Source: Perca fluviatilis (taxonomy: Eukaryota; Chordata; Actinopteri; Perciformes; Percidae). From it: a stretch of DNA of 64,000 bases. This document shows positions 1 to 12,334 of this stretch, one piece after another. Numbering within the stretch: position 1 is the first letter of the stretch; the number at the start of each line of letters is the position of its first letter. The translations under genes were made by a program, and so were the position numbers. The stretch lies in contig NC_053118.1 of NCBI RefSeq assembly GCF_010015445.1, positions 5,163,781-5,227,780 of the forward strand. Reading direction: 5' to 3'. A model generated the notes under the pieces. The model searched no databases. It had not been told where the DNA came from and saw only the letters and a program-made list of their open reading frames with translations.

Positions 1-1119
1 ATATAATGTGTGGTCAACATGTGATACTGCGCCCCCTATAATATCGGTATAATATGTCGGTGTATTGGTGCCAAGCTCCCTGACGGGTATGTATGTATAC
101 CAGTGGCATCGCGTGTATTTTCTTTAATCATAAACAGTTACTGAATTTGGTTTGTTTGTGCACGCCAGGGTTGTAAAATTGCTTCGCTTGCGCTGGTATC
201 TGCACTAGCCCTTCCCTTCCCTGCCACGCTGCTGTTTTGTCTCAACTGACTTTTGTTGCAACCACTGTCAACGGGTTGTAACCACACAAGCTCACGCCAG
301 GCTTTGAACGCCTCTACGCGCCTTTCAGCGCCAGGATCTGTTGCCCAAAGTGTCCGACAGGGCTGTATTTGAGTGATCGTGACACGGACGATAGCTTTGC
401 CTTTCTTTGGCTTTCCCGTGCTTACTAATGTGTATGGAGATTGGGGTTTATGTTTATGGGTTTATTTGTTAAATTATGATTAAGTGATTTTTGGTTAATT
501 TATATTTATTTTTGTTTAAGTTCTGATAAAAGACTCATTTCTGTTGAAACTTTATGATTTATCTGTTAATCCTTTGTTTGGCTCCAGGCAGCTAGGATTA
601 AGTGATCTTTGGTTGATTTCTGTTTAAGTTGTGATAACGACTTTCATTTTTGTTGAGACCTTTATGGTTTATTTGTTAATTTTGGTTATTTGTTAGGCTC
701 TAGGCAGCTATTTAGACACCTTTGCTGCCTAGATTTGCCTTAGATTGAAGTTGTTTTTAATTTATTTTTGGTTTGATTCATTTTCCCTCCCCCCAATAAC
801 TGAATGTTCTTCTCCCATAGGTGCTGAGTGCCGAAGGTGGTAGTGTCGGTGTCCCCGGTGGTGGTGTCTCCCTCCTGTGTGCTGTGTTTTCCCCCTTGGT
901 TTATTTTGAGTTTTTCACCACTGTGTGTGAGTGTGTGTGTGCTCACGTGTGACTGGGGTGACCCTTCCCTGAGACCCCACACCCTTTGACCCTGTCCCTC
1001 CACCGGTAAGGCCTCAGCACTTATTTCCCACATTTAGTGTGTCTGGTATTTTAAATAGTATTTTATATATGATGTTTTAGTAATTGTATTAATAAAATAA
1101 TTGTTTTTGACGGAACTAC
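1..1119. other. AT-rich noncoding stretch with a two-copy tandem repeat
   Basis: I see no convincing gene. About 480-600 and 600-715 form an imperfect direct tandem repeat of roughly 115-120 bases; each copy runs from TTAAGTGAT to GGCAGCTA. A stretch flanked by TCTCCCATAG (near 820) and CCACCGGTAAGG (near 1005) looks like an exon with splice sites. AATAAAATAA near 1091 could be a poly(A) signal. This could be an older retroelement end into which the retrovirus inserted, but that is inference. Confidence 0.4.
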
Positions 1120-1640
1120 TGTGGTGGCAAATTTTATTTTAACCATTATTGATTAATGATTATAACCATTTGCTTAAAGATTGTTTTAAACCTCCACTCA
1201 CTCCACTTCCTTCCTCTTAGACTCTTAAAGACTAGAGAGGGACAGCTATAGCCATGAACTCTTATCCTAGAAGCTTTATTTTGGAGAGAGACACTAGCTT
1301 CTTACTTGTTTAACTTTTTAGCTGACAAAGTAGAGAAGGCCACAAAACCATGTTTCCTTCTGCCTCCTGAGATAAACGGTTGTTTAGGCTAATGAAAAGA
1401 ACAGGAGCAGAGGGGAAGGTAAGGATGGGTTTACTTTTAATGATGTCCTCTTTTCAACTCTGACCAGGCTAGAAGATAAAGTTAGAGGGGTGGCTTGAGA
1501 GGGGTTTTTGACTATATGATGATATGATGTTTAGAATTCTTTAGTAATGCTCATTCAGTTGTACTGCATGTACCTTTGAATCTGTATTCTCATATTTTGC
1601 AAAATATAATAAATGCTCAAAGACCAGACTTTGGTTTAAA
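1120..1640 (+). repeat. 5' LTR of the endogenous retrovirus
   Basis: Begins TGTGGTGGCA at 1120. Bases 1120 to about 1475 are matched by the 3' LTR at 11369-11731, mostly differing by single-base indels. Beyond 1475 there is no second copy to confirm the boundary. An AATAAA signal at 1608-1613 suggests the R/U5 region lies here, so the end near 1640 is a guess. Confidence 0.75.
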
Positions 1641-2705
1641 ATCTCAAACAGTCTTTATTCGTTTTCATTTTTATCATTGATATTTGTTTACTCTGCTGCT
1701 TCATAGAAAACTTCCACCACATTTTGGCTTTGTCGAAGGCAGGACGGTTGTGAACAGCGGCACGGAGGACTCCGTGGGCCTGGGGTTTTGCAAACCAGGA
1801 GATCAACGATCAGCCTGCTTCTATACCTCGAAATAAAAACATTTTCAGAGAGAAGGAGGCCAGGACCGCGGAGGACTCCAAGCTGTTTTTCCACTCCGTA
1901 AAACGAACAGGAAGAGATTTCTGGCAGCACGGATAAGATCCAAATTAAACAATTTAATTGGATTGTAAAAGCAATATCTGGTCAATTATATCAAAATGAA
2001 TAATTGCAAAAATGTTGTGTGTTATACAAACAAATGAAACTTATTCTGACTTTTGAGACAGAGTATTTAGATGTGTGTTGTTGGTCATTTTGGGTAACAA
2101 AAACATAACTGAGGTTATGAATGACATCTTTTGGCAGACACGGACATATTTATGATTGAATTCTCATATGGTGATAAGACAATTGATTGACGGACAAGAC
2201 CAGTAAGAGAACAATAGGCAAGGCCTAAAGAATTAATCTACGAAACTGATAGCACGTTTCTTGATTAAAGAAGCGGACTGCAGAGTAAATTAAATAGTTA
2301 ACTATTTAAGAGATTTTGACTGCAGGGTCGCACCGGGTTTTTCATACAAGTTTCCCGAGCAAAAACAAATAGTCTATACTCTAAGTGAGTGCTGGACCCT
2401 TTAAGAACAACTTGCAGGACAGTCTGGGTTGTAACGATACTCTAAACAAGTTCTGGACCCTTTAAGGACAACCTGCAGGACGGTCTGGGTCGTAACGTTA
2501 CTCTAAAAAGAGCCTCTTGATTATTTAGAGACAGACTGCAACAAGGCGAAAACATACTAAATAGGTCAAGTTATTTGACTATTAAGTTGATTTCGTCCGC
2601 GGGGCTGTACACGGGTTTTCCGCAAGTTTCCGAACAAATAACCTCGCGGTTTGGTGACGATCACATCGAACAAGACATAGTATACTATAAAGTCCAAGAA
2701 TCAAT
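1641..2705 (+). other. Retroviral leader region with possible primer binding site
   Basis: This is an unusually long stretch between the LTR and gag with no coding I can support. It has internal direct repeats: a ~65-base unit containing CTGGACCCTTTAAG at about 2390 and 2453, and a second pair around CGGGTTTTxC near 2330 and 2613. A TTTGGTGACGATCACATC string at about 2651-2669, just before gag, starts with TGG as primer binding sites do; I could not match it to a tRNA. The extra length may include an inserted sequence (1640-1960). Confidence 0.35.
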
Positions 2706-4310
2706 TATGGGAAAACGAAATTTTCCCGTTCCAGTGATGCAACTGGACCCATAGTGGATGAAATGACTCATAAATATGGACCGGATTGTTTTGCGGTGTC
2801 TATCTTATTGGTCTAAAAGCTTTGGCTTTCCGCCAAATGGTTCCCTGAGTGTAGCGAAGCTCAGGATGCTAAAATTAGATCTACAGACAGAGGAGAAAAA
2901 GAATTGAGAAGAAAACAATTAAAACAGAGGTCTTAGAGCAAATTGAGGATAATAAGGCATGTTTTAATGTGTGGATGAAAGAAGCTGATAACAGAGAGAG
3001 AAAAACAGTTGCAGAAACAGATGACACTTCTGAGCATGACTGATACTAACAAAAAGAGAAAAAGAAAAAGAGAAAAAGAAAAAGATATGAACAATGTCAC
3101 TGACACATTTTCTCCTCTCTATCCGAGTTTGAAAATCGTGGATCTGGTCACGGACATTCCACCCCGTATCCTACCCCGCCACACGGAAGAGGAAGAGAGC
3201 AGCCACGGGTACCAACGACCCGACAGACGAGAGGGGATCGGGCACGGAACAGCTCATCTCACTCCTCCGCCGCACTGAAGCAGCTGCGACCGCTGGATTG
3301 CCAGTATTCCAAGGCCTCACAGAGGAAACTGATGAGGACGGAGATGAAGCTGATGCATTCCCGATGATTCAAGTCCCTACACAAGGAGGGGGAATAGGCC
3401 TGGTGTATAGGGCCTGGACTGAATTAGACATTAGACAAGCGACAAGCCACCTTCCCCCGTGTAAAAACTCTGGTACACAATTTACCAGGGCCCTTAAGAC
3501 ATTCATTGAGACTTTTCTGCCCACTGTTCCAGAAATACGACGTCTTCTGATGGTAAACCTGGGGCCTATGGACTACATAAGCAAAATCCGACACCACCTT
3601 CTCCCCGAAGACCCAACCAATGATCCAGTCATTCACCATCCAAATCTCGCAAATAGAGCAAATGATGGCTACAATGACCTGCTGGATGATCTCTCCACTG
3701 GACTAGAGACCGTGTTTCCAGACAGAATCGACATGACACGTGTGACAAACACCAAGCAGTATAAAGGCGAGACGGTGGAGGACTTCCAGCACCGGCTTTC
3801 TGAGACTTTTGATAGACACAGCGGCATCGCTCGCACCACTGCCGCCGGAGCAGTGGTTGAACTTTGGGAAGCTCATTTCAAAAACGTGTTTTGAGTGGGC
3901 TGCTCCCTGACATATGCTGCGCTGAAGTGGACAAAACCTCCATTGGACTGCCCGATTCAGCCCTGATGGGATTGATGAATGCTAGACATGCTGAGACGAA
4001 AATCCTGACCAGCACAAAGAGACAAAGCCGGAGAAGAAAAACCAAAACAGTGATGCTGCACAGTTAACCCTCATAAAAACTGTGGCAGCAATGTCTCAAG
4101 AAAGAAGGAATGCGGGCAGAGGAAAAGGCAGAGGCAGAGGCAGAGGAAAAGGCAAGGAAGCAGAGGCATGGGCCGTGGCAACACACCGATAGTGGACAAA
4201 GACACTTGCTACAACTGTGGCGAGAAAGGGCATTGGGCTCTGAATGTCCCCACCCCAAGAAGGACTCGTCCAAGGGACAGCATAACGACCCCCAGCAGTT
4301 TGCAGATTGA
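2706..4310 (+). pseudogene. gag: Broken gag (matrix, capsid, nucleocapsid)
   Basis: The likely start is ATGGGA at 2706, giving Met-Gly as expected for a myristoylated Gag. The frame is soon broken. Capsid-like sequence is open at 3298-3894, with a Trp-rich and helical pattern resembling the core capsid of class I retroviruses. It continues in another frame from 3864. The nucleocapsid has one CCHC zinc knuckle at 4207-4247; C, C and H lie in one frame, and the last C falls one base out of frame. An Arg-rich basic run sits just before it. Gag packages genomic RNA and builds the core in a working virus; this copy cannot make a full product. It is followed by protease. Confidence 0.75.
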
Positions 4311-4573
4311 CAGAGCGGTGGGGGATGGAAAGACGGGTGGAATGGACGGACTGGATGACACGGTAGGCCTGTTAAGGAGGGTAACATGCACACACACACA
4401 GATACATGCATGCAATGCAATGAAGACATGCTTTCCTGCATACCACAAACATCACCTACACCACCCCCAAACAATAAGCAAAACATACTAGATGCAATAC
4501 AGCATATAGAACAGAAGGAATTAGCAGAGAAAATGCCTACTTATGCTATGTATTCATCAGATGTGTATAAAAA
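4311..4573 (+). other. gag-pro junction of the provirus
   Basis: Short linker between nucleocapsid and protease. It contains a small CACACACA run near 4388 and no intact frame that I can assign. Probably degraded gag-pro linker. Confidence 0.4.
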
Positions 4574-5171
4574 TTGCCTACAACAGTGTTGACAATACAG
4601 GGGTGCGAAATAGAATTCTTGGTTGATTCAGGGGCTACAAATTCGGTTTTGAAAAAATCATTGTTTCCAAAACAAAAACTTTCTGGTAGGGTAATTCTTT
4701 CTAGAAGTGCAAGTGGTATGATAATGCCAGAGAAATTTACCGTTCCAATGACTTGTGTGCACACAGGTTCTACAGCAGATCAGACCACCAGAGAGAAGAG
4801 CAAAATGCTCATTTTTGCTCTCACCTGTGTGCCCGGTAAATTTATTAGGAAGAGATTTAATGTGTGTTTTTGGTATAGGGGTAATTCCTACCCCTACTGG
4901 CCTCAGGGTTGTGCGTTTTGACAAAAATATTTTTTTTTCTGATATGTTTTTGTTAAAATCAAGAAGCACACACTCGTTCACATTTCTATGGGACATTAAC
5001 CTTTGTCAGGCTATCGAACTCCTGACAGAAGCACAACAACTAGTGTCACCTTTAGCAGTGATGAGAACACCACAACAAATGAGTTGTATCTCACATGTCT
5101 CCCCAGCTCCAGACGAAGAATATGTTGACAAATTCCTTGACCAGTCTGGCACACGCATACATGCGCAGTGA
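4574..5171 (+). pseudogene. pro: Broken retroviral aspartic protease
   Basis: The catalytic motif Asp-Ser-Gly-Ala-Thr is readable at 4625-4639 in the frame open to 4921. The conserved C-terminal motif L-L-G-R-D is in a different frame, at about 4845-4860 within the open stretch 4755-5171. A frameshift therefore splits the protease between its two signature motifs. In a live element it would cut the Gag-Pol polyprotein and work as a dimer. Its place between gag and reverse transcriptase is the standard order. Confidence 0.8.
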
Positions 5172-7215
5172 CGGTAGCCTTGACTGATAAACAGAAAACG
5201 TTTTTCAGAATTTCTAACTCTGCAGCTCACATTCTTCTCTCTTTGTCTCCCACAGACCGGGAGACAGACCCAGGACACTTTGTCATGACCTGTGAGAAAT
5301 TGACTGACTGGACTGACACGGCTGATGACTGTATTTCATATTCTCCCTCAACAGGAAATTATAGAAAACTTTTATCATGGCGCGTGCCTTGTATCCGCAG
5401 TATCTATATATTGAGTGAAACTGCGCCTACAACAGACACATTTTTGCACGGTAAAAACAACATTTTACCTACTGATGTATCACCACTTTTAGTTAAAGTG
5501 CCAACACACCTTTGGGCGACACATAAATATGACGTGGGGTTGATTAAAAATTGTCAACCTGTCGTCATAATACCACGTTCGGACTACAGACCACAGAAAC
5601 ATCAGTATCCGTTAAAGCAGGAAGCTATTGATGGAATCCGACCCGTTTTTAACTCCTTATTGGATACAGGAGTTATAATTCCGTGTCCAGATTCTCCTGT
5701 AAGAACACCGATTTTTCCGGTAAAGAAAATACGGCCAAAAGGCATTCCGACGGAATGGTGTTTTGTCCAGGACTTGAAAGCTGTCAATGCAGCTGTTCAT
5801 GCTCGAGCACCAAATGTGCCAAATCCATACACAATCCTACAGGGAATTAAAAGTGATTCTAAATGGTTCTCTGTTGTTGATTTGTCAAATGCTTTTTTCA
5901 GTGTCCCGGTGGACAAAGACAGTCAGTTCTGGTTCGCTTTCCTGTTTGATGGAAAACCATACACTTTCACACGCCTTTGTCAGGGATACACTGAATCTCC
6001 GACCATCTACAATGACGCACTGCGCGACAGCCTAGAGAGCTTCACACCGAACCCAGGTTCAAGTCTGCTGCAGTACGTAAGCGACATTTTGATTGGAAGC
6101 TCAACACAAGAGCTGTGTGAGCAAGACACACGATTGCGTGCGGTGTCATCTTGCAACTGAGGGACACAAAGCCAGTCTTAAGAAATTGCAATTTGTAAAA
6201 CAAGAGGTCCACTTCCTGGGACATGACATTTTGGGTCGGGAAAACCTTGTCTCCTTCGCGAATTGAGGCAATTGTTTCCCTACCAAACCGGTAACGAAAA
6301 ACAAATGATGTCATTTTTAGGGATGTGTTCCTACTGTCGTGTTTTCATCCCAAATTACGCGGAACTTGTTCAACCTTTAGGGGACGTGATACACGGTAAG
6401 GGACTGACTGCACACAATTTGGTAACCTGGACTGTTGAGGCTGAGCAGGCCTTTGTAGATCTTAAAAGGCCTTTCAAAGTCCCCCAGCCTTAGGTTTGCC
6501 AAAACCCAAATCTTCATTTCACTCAGACAGTGGATGAACGCGTAGGATGCATGACATCTGTTCTCCTGCAGGAACAGCTTAAGACGCAGTGGAGAACAGT
6601 AGGGTAAAAACTTCGATCCAGTTGCAGCAGGCCTTCCGGTTTGCCTCAGAGCTGTAGCAGCTGAAAGGGCCTTGGCAGCGCCACGTGATATAGTAGGATA
6701 TGCTCCACTCACACTGCTAGTTCCACATGCTGTCTCTTTGATCCTACTTGAACAAAAGGCTTCACATTTGTCTGCAGCACGATACCTACGTTATCACACA
6801 GTACTTCTTGACATGCCTAACGTAACAGTTAAACGTTGTACTGTGCTTAACCCTGCTTCTCTTATGCCTACACCAGAGGACGGAGAACCGCATGACTGTT
6901 TGGCAGAGCTGGCGCAAACATGCACACCTCGCCCAGATCTTTCGGATACCCTTTGGAGAATCCAGACCTCATTTTGTATGTAGATGGGTCAGCCTCCGCT
7001 GCCCACAAACAGGACAGGGACAGGTAGGATTTGCTGTAGTTTCTGACACTGAAACTATGATTGCTAAATCTCTCCCAAACCATTTGTCTGCACAGGCTGC
7101 TGAGCTCATTGCCCTCACGGAAGCATGTTAGTTGGCTGATGGCTCATCTGTTACCATCTTCACGGACTCAAGGTATGCTTTTGGAGTGGTGCACGACTTT
7201 GGTGCACTGTGGAAG
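5168..7215 (+). pseudogene. pol: Broken reverse transcriptase and RNase H
   Basis: The frame 5168-6160 holds the fingers and palm: a V-Q-D-L-K-A-V-N block near 5767 and V-V-D-L-S-N-A-F near 5875 with the first catalytic Asp. The active-site box at 6074-6085 reads Y-V-S-D, so one of the paired aspartates of Y-x-D-D is lost. Frames shift after 6160. The connection region is open at 6263-6493, and RNase H is seen as A-A-E-L-I-A-L near 7100 plus T-D-S-R-Y-A-F near 7163. The copy is dead by both frame and active site. The enzyme would copy viral RNA to DNA. Integrase follows directly. Confidence 0.85.
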
Positions 7216-8688
7216 CAACCGACAATTTCTGGAAATCTGACGGTAAGCCCATTTTACATCATCATTTGATCAATGATCTTTTGACTGCTATTCTACTATC
7301 AACACGGGTGGCTGTATGTAAATGCACTCGCACATACCAGTAGCGCAAGATGCTGTCTCTAGGGGTAACAGTCGTATGGATATAGCTGCCAAAGCAGCTG
7401 CACGCCTGCCCCTCACACTTGACACCTTAAGCTCACACTGCAGAGAATAACTTCACACTCCCAGTCTCTTTTTTTTTTACCCAAAAAACTTAAAACCCCA
7501 AAAAAAAACAACAGTGGAAAACAGTAGGGTGCACCTTTAACACTGGCATCTGGCTAGGGCCAGATTCTAAACCATGTCTCCCAAAACACTCTTTCCCACA
7601 TTTTGCTAAGTTGACACATGGGTTAGACCATATCTCAAAAGGGGGAATGATGGTAGCTATCACACAGACATGGTTTACAAAGGGGTTCACTACATTTGCA
7701 GAAAAATTTTGTAAAGCTTGCATAATATGCGACAACACAACATTGGCAGAGGAGTGAATGTAACACGAGCAGGCACACCAACCACCAACACGACCATTTG
7801 AACATTTGATGATGGATTTTGTTGAGCTAACACCGGCCGAGGGGAAAAAACATTGCCTCGTTATGGTTGATATGTTCTCTAAATGGGTGGAGGTGTTTCC
7901 GGGCAAAAGACAGACAGCTTCAGTGGTGGCAAAAGCTCTGATGACTGAAATCATTCCCAGATGGGGGAATACCGAGCCTTGTGTCTAGCGACAATGGAGC
8001 CATCATTTTGTAAACTCAGCGATAACACAAATAAGCTTGTTTATCGGGATAAACATCAAGACGCATTCGCGTATCATCCCAGTCCGCGGGATTGGTGGAA
8101 CGCATTAACGGACGTTAAAAGCAAAACTAGCTAAATGCTGTGCAGACACAGGCCTCCCTTGGACAAAGGCTTCCTTTGGTCCTAATGTATATGCGAATGC
8201 TGCACGATCTCTGCCCAATCTCAGTCCGTATGAGATTCTGTTTGCTGGGCCTCCTTATGTAAGGACAGAAATGCCAAAAGGCGCGCATTCCCTCAACAGC
8301 TCTATGTGAACATGACATGTTGAAATACTGCACCCAACTTCTTCTGCTCTTTCTGGACATAAGAAAACAGGTTTCAGCAGGTCTGCCGCAAACCAGCTGA
8401 GGGACCACTGCATAAGCTCCGGCCTGGGGACTTTGTGGTGATCAAAAGCTTCAGGAGGAAGAACTGGCAGTCCAGACGCTGGGAAGGACCCTTCCAGATC
8501 CTCCTGGTCACTCACAGCGGTCAAGGTTGCAGAACGATCCGTCGGGTACACGCAACACACTGCAAACAGGTTCCAGACCCAGGAGAGGTGCCAGGTTCGC
8601 TACACTCGCAACAAAGTGACGAAGCAGGTTCCCTGCTGAGTCACCCACGAAAAAAATTGCTTCAGAGACCAGCCTGACAGACAAAGTT
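7216..8688 (+). pseudogene. pol: Broken retroviral integrase
   Basis: The core domain is recognisable. M-D-F-V-E-L at about 7809 carries the first catalytic Asp. S-D-N-G near 7987 carries the second, in another frame after a stop. A V-E-R-I-N-G block near 8092 carries the Glu. The C-terminal domain is open at 8435-8677 with a R-R-W-E-G-P-F-Q motif typical of class I retroviral integrases. About 7216-7460 is the degraded RNase H/integrase linker. The protein would insert viral DNA into the host genome. Several frameshifts make it non-functional. Confidence 0.8.
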
Positions 8689-11100
8689 CTGTGCTATCTC
8701 TGAAATCAATCGGGGGGAAAACTGGAGTTTTTCTCACTGATTTGCAAACACACTGAAAGGAGGAGAGGAAGTGCGACAAATACTGGTATTGTACCTTTGA
8801 CACAGCACATTCCTGAAAAACTCATTCTGTTGAGCTCTGACAGCTCTACACTCACAGCACATTCCTTGTTTCTTTCACTGAGGAACTGTTGACATTCCTC
8901 TGTGACACAGAGCAGTGTGCCCAGGCACACACACACAAAACAGGAGCAGAGTGCTGTGATATGCATATGATGGAGCAGCACGAGAAACTACTGAAGTGGT
9001 ACTCTCCGAGGAGATTCGGGGGGTCCAAATTTGTACTGAGTTTATTCTTCATTACTGCATTTGTGATTTTGCATTCGTAATGTTAGAAAGATATGATAAA
9101 CCGCTGACTGAAGTAACCATTTTTTCCAACACCACTTCTCCCAATGACACAGACACACCCAGACACACTAGGAACACCAGTGAGAGCATGGGAGGGAAAG
9201 CAAGTGACGTTCCACAGTTTCGCGTCTAGGAGTAGATGGCGTTCAGAGTACAACAGGTATCACAGAGCTAATGTTACTATCATGGTCAACACTACATCCA
9301 CTCTTATGCTTCCAGCCCTGTGACTTTGTGTGGTCGGAGCATGGAGCATCAGTAGGAGAGAGAGAGGTATATGTATGTTACATTGCAGAGGTGATGGATT
9401 TAGGTTATTACAGAAGGAGGACCCTTATGTTCCTCATGGAAACAAGCTGTTTGGTATACAGGTAATGCAGATTGGGGCTATGAAGTTCCTAACGACCACA
9501 CACAAACTCTAACCAATAGATTATCAATAAAGAAGGTAAACTATTCCTCAACAGGCATCTTGTTAACATTGACCAATGCTCAGTATTCGGACCAAGGTTC
9601 ACTTCGCTGGTGTATTATTGACCTTAGGGAGGCTTCCTGTGGATCTTTTATCTTGAAGTAATCTCACCTTCCACATCTCACACAGAATCACCACATTTGG
9701 ACGAGACTTTGAAAGGTTATCTAACAGATGGGGATCTTCGGAGGATAATGATGCATTCTCCACTAATGCATGGCTTGGCCTAGTTAAGAAGTTCACGCGT
9801 GATGTAGGGTATAATGACTCTTGTTATGTATGTTCACTATTTCCCCACTCTCAGAAGCAGGCTACCCCAGTAAACCACACACATTGAATCTCACAGAAGT
9901 TGTCTGTGCTCTGACAGCACTCAAGGATGTTAGAGAGGAGGGGGTCAGTTCTATTTCGGTTTTTATTCAACCTTCACCTTGTGGAGGTTTTGCGAATCGC
10001 ACTGTGCGTGCTCCAAATGGTACTATTTTTAAAACTAAAAATGGAAAAGCATCTGACAGTTTCACCATAGCCTTATGAAGAATTTGACACATGCCTTATG
10101 CATTGAACGACTCTCGTCGCATGGGTTCTCAGTATTTGGGGGTAACCATGGGTTGTCAGCGGCTTTGAATTGTACGTGCGAACACGGTGGGGATTTAAAT
10201 ATTAGTGCATGCTTACATTCCACAACGGGGTATCTTAGTGCTTCATTACTGATACCATCTTTGACTCACACCATACGTTGCGCTGATGATTCTGCGCTTA
10301 GGGTCTCTAGTGGACTACGTTTTTGGCTCTGTGGAGATCATTGGTATCAGATTTTGACTCCTCGGATGGGCAGGAAGATGTAGTATGATATATTTGACAC
10401 CTGCCATTACAGTTATGACTTCCCTTGTGCATACAACTCACCACTATCCCATGGCACGTAGCCACATCTGATGTTTCTACTAGAGAAAAGCGGGAGGTTA
10501 CCAGCCCAGGAACTAAATTTTGCAGCAGGATTCTTTCCATGGTATGGAACAGTGAAAATGCACATAATATTGATCAGGTTCAGGAAAGTCTTGAGAATTT
10601 GACTGCTATGATGATTTCAGGGTTTGGAGAATTTCCTCCTGTTATGCGAAGCTATGAGAAACATGCTAATGCAGCATCAGATGGGATTGGACCTATTGCT
10701 AGCAGCACAGGGGGGACTTGCCGCTATAATAGGCAATAATCATGCTGCACATTCATTCCAGACATTTCAGGAAACATCACTGACACCATTCACCACTTGA
10801 ACCTACTTTTGACTAATCTCAGCACAGGACGTCCCAGAACACTATGCAGGATGGGACTGGTGGCCTGGTTTTCTGAAGGGGTGGAAGGTGGCTAGATTTA
10901 TTGCACCACTAATAACTTTGATGTTTGGTTTCCTGATCTGTGTATGCTGCATAATCCCACTAGTCAAGAAAATGATTTCCTCCATCTTCATGGTAAATAT
11001 GATACAGTATCAGGCACTTCAGAATACTGAGTCCTCTGACTTGTTTCGTCTGTCCAGATATGATGATGAGGTCCTGGACACTGTTTCTGATACTGTGTGA
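8689..11100 (+). pseudogene. env: Broken envelope glycoprotein (SU and TM)
   Basis: A basic then hydrophobic leader around 9000-9075 looks like an Env signal peptide. Surface-subunit fragments with N-glycosylation sites are open at 9821-10078 and 10075-10383, in two frames. A furin-type site R-E-K-R lies at 10482-10493, the SU/TM boundary. Downstream, the CC-T-F-I-P motif of the TM subunit is readable at 10743-10763, but the segment before it is in a different frame and its expected first Cys is not seen. A membrane anchor and short tail are open at 10888-11100, ending in the stop just before the 3' end of the element. It is non-functional as it stands. Confidence 0.75.
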
Positions 11101-11368
11101 GACTGATTAAAATTTTTTGTTTTATTATTTTTATACTTAGGCGCGGAACGCTTTGCTACAATTAAAAAGTTTTTTTTGTACCCTCTCTTAAAAACAGCAT
11201 TTCAGCAATAGACAATTATATCCATAAGTTTGAATCTTTAAGAAGTAAAGGTTGAATTTTGTGATTAATTCTAAGATATGTTTGATGTTTGAATCTTTAA
11301 GAAATAAGGTTTGAATTTTAAAAGTAAAATTTATTTTGTGTGATTATGTTGTAATCAAAAGGGTGGAC
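11101..11368 (+). other. Provirus 3' untranslated region and polypurine tract
   Basis: Noncoding, AT-rich, with two similar lines around TTGAATCTTTAAGAA (11232 and 11288). A purine-rich AAAAGGGTGGAC at 11357-11368 sits right against the 3' LTR, where the plus-strand primer polypurine tract belongs. Confidence 0.6.
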
Positions 11369-11731
11369 TGTGGTGGCAAATTTTATTTTTAACCATTATT
11401 GATTAATGATTATAACCATTTGCTTAAAGATTGTTTTAAACCTCCATTCAATAATGTTCCTTCCTCTTTAGACTCTTAAAGACTAGAGAGGGACAGCTAT
11501 AGCCATGAACTCTTAGCCTAGAAGCTTTATTTTGGAGAGAGACACTAGCTTCTCTCTTGTTTAACTTTTAGCTGACAAAGTAGAGAAGGCCACAAAACTC
11601 ATGTTTCCCTTCTGCCTCCTGAGATAAACGGTTGTTTGGGCTAATGAAAAGAACAGGAGCAGAGGGGAAGGTAAGGATGGGTTGACTTTTAATGATGTCC
11701 TCTTTTCAACTCTGACCAGGCTAAAAGATTA
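11369..11731 (+). repeat. 3' LTR of the endogenous retrovirus, truncated
   Basis: Matches 1120-1475 closely from TGTGGTGGCA onward. The match stops abruptly after CTGACCAGGCTAAAAGAT, where the 5' LTR continues with different sequence. The downstream part of this LTR, including any poly(A) signal, is missing or replaced. Confidence 0.85.
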
Positions 11732-12334
11732 TGGAGTTATATTCCTATCTTTATTCAAGAGCAATTCTTTCAATTTGAGAGCATTTCTCACTGATATTAC
11801 GCTCAGATTTTGTAATAATTTCCCTCAAAACCTTGCTCTCACACTCAAATGGTCATGCTCAGCTTGGATTTGCTCTGCTTGTGCTCAAACTTTGTGCTCG
11901 GATTCAGATATGTTGTTCTGTGGACAGATTTCCTGCTCTCAGCTTTGAACCTTCTCCCTCGCGACTCAGCCTGATTCTGCTACGCTAGTAAAATCTGCTG
12001 CTCTCGGAACTCTCCTAGGCCGCTTGATTTTTCTGTGTTACAACACTATCAAAATTCCACAACCAATAGAATGCCAGGTGTAGTGTTGACTCAATTAAAT
12101 GATCCCCTGCCCCGCTGAGGGTGCTCGTTTTATGTGAGAACATCCGCTGTGGCGGGCTCCTCTGTAACCATGGGTCTGTAACCCAAGTTTATTTAACCCC
12201 GCCGGTCCATCGCTATTATTAGTATATGTCAATAATGTGCACAGAATGGTCGACGGTCTTCACCTGCACCCATCAGGAAACGGAGAAAGCTTTGAAGTGG
12301 GACATATCAAGTTACGTAGCTAGCTACACTAACT
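11732..12334. other. Unclassified interspersed repeat-like sequence
   Basis: It is rich in GCTC/GAGC words (for example ATGGTCATGCTCAGC, TTGCTCTGCTTGTGCTC) and does not continue the LTR. I see no intact coding frame. From about 12110 it becomes GC-richer and could be the 5' end or promoter of the small candidate gene that follows. Family not recognised. Confidence 0.3.

Larger units (their letters stand above)
1120..11731 (+). mobile_element. Decayed endogenous retrovirus (class I-like), gag-pro-pol-env order
   Basis: The left repeat starting TGTGGTGGCA at 1120 recurs at 11369 and is near-identical for about 355 bases, so these are the two LTRs. Between them, in order and all on the + strand, are fragments of gag with a zinc knuckle, an aspartic protease, reverse transcriptase, RNase H, integrase and an envelope with a transmembrane subunit. 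All frames carry shifts or stops, so it is a dead copy. The integrase tail and the envelope CC-T-F-I-P motif fit gamma/epsilon-like fish retroviruses (family knowledge). Length about 10.6 kb is normal for a provirus. The 3' LTR is cut short, so no target-site duplication can be read. Confidence 0.9.

Noticed and set aside
1688..1930. 80-codon minus-strand open frame in the retroviral leader
   Set aside because: No recognisable domain and no supporting signals; may be part of an inserted sequence but not supportable as a gene.
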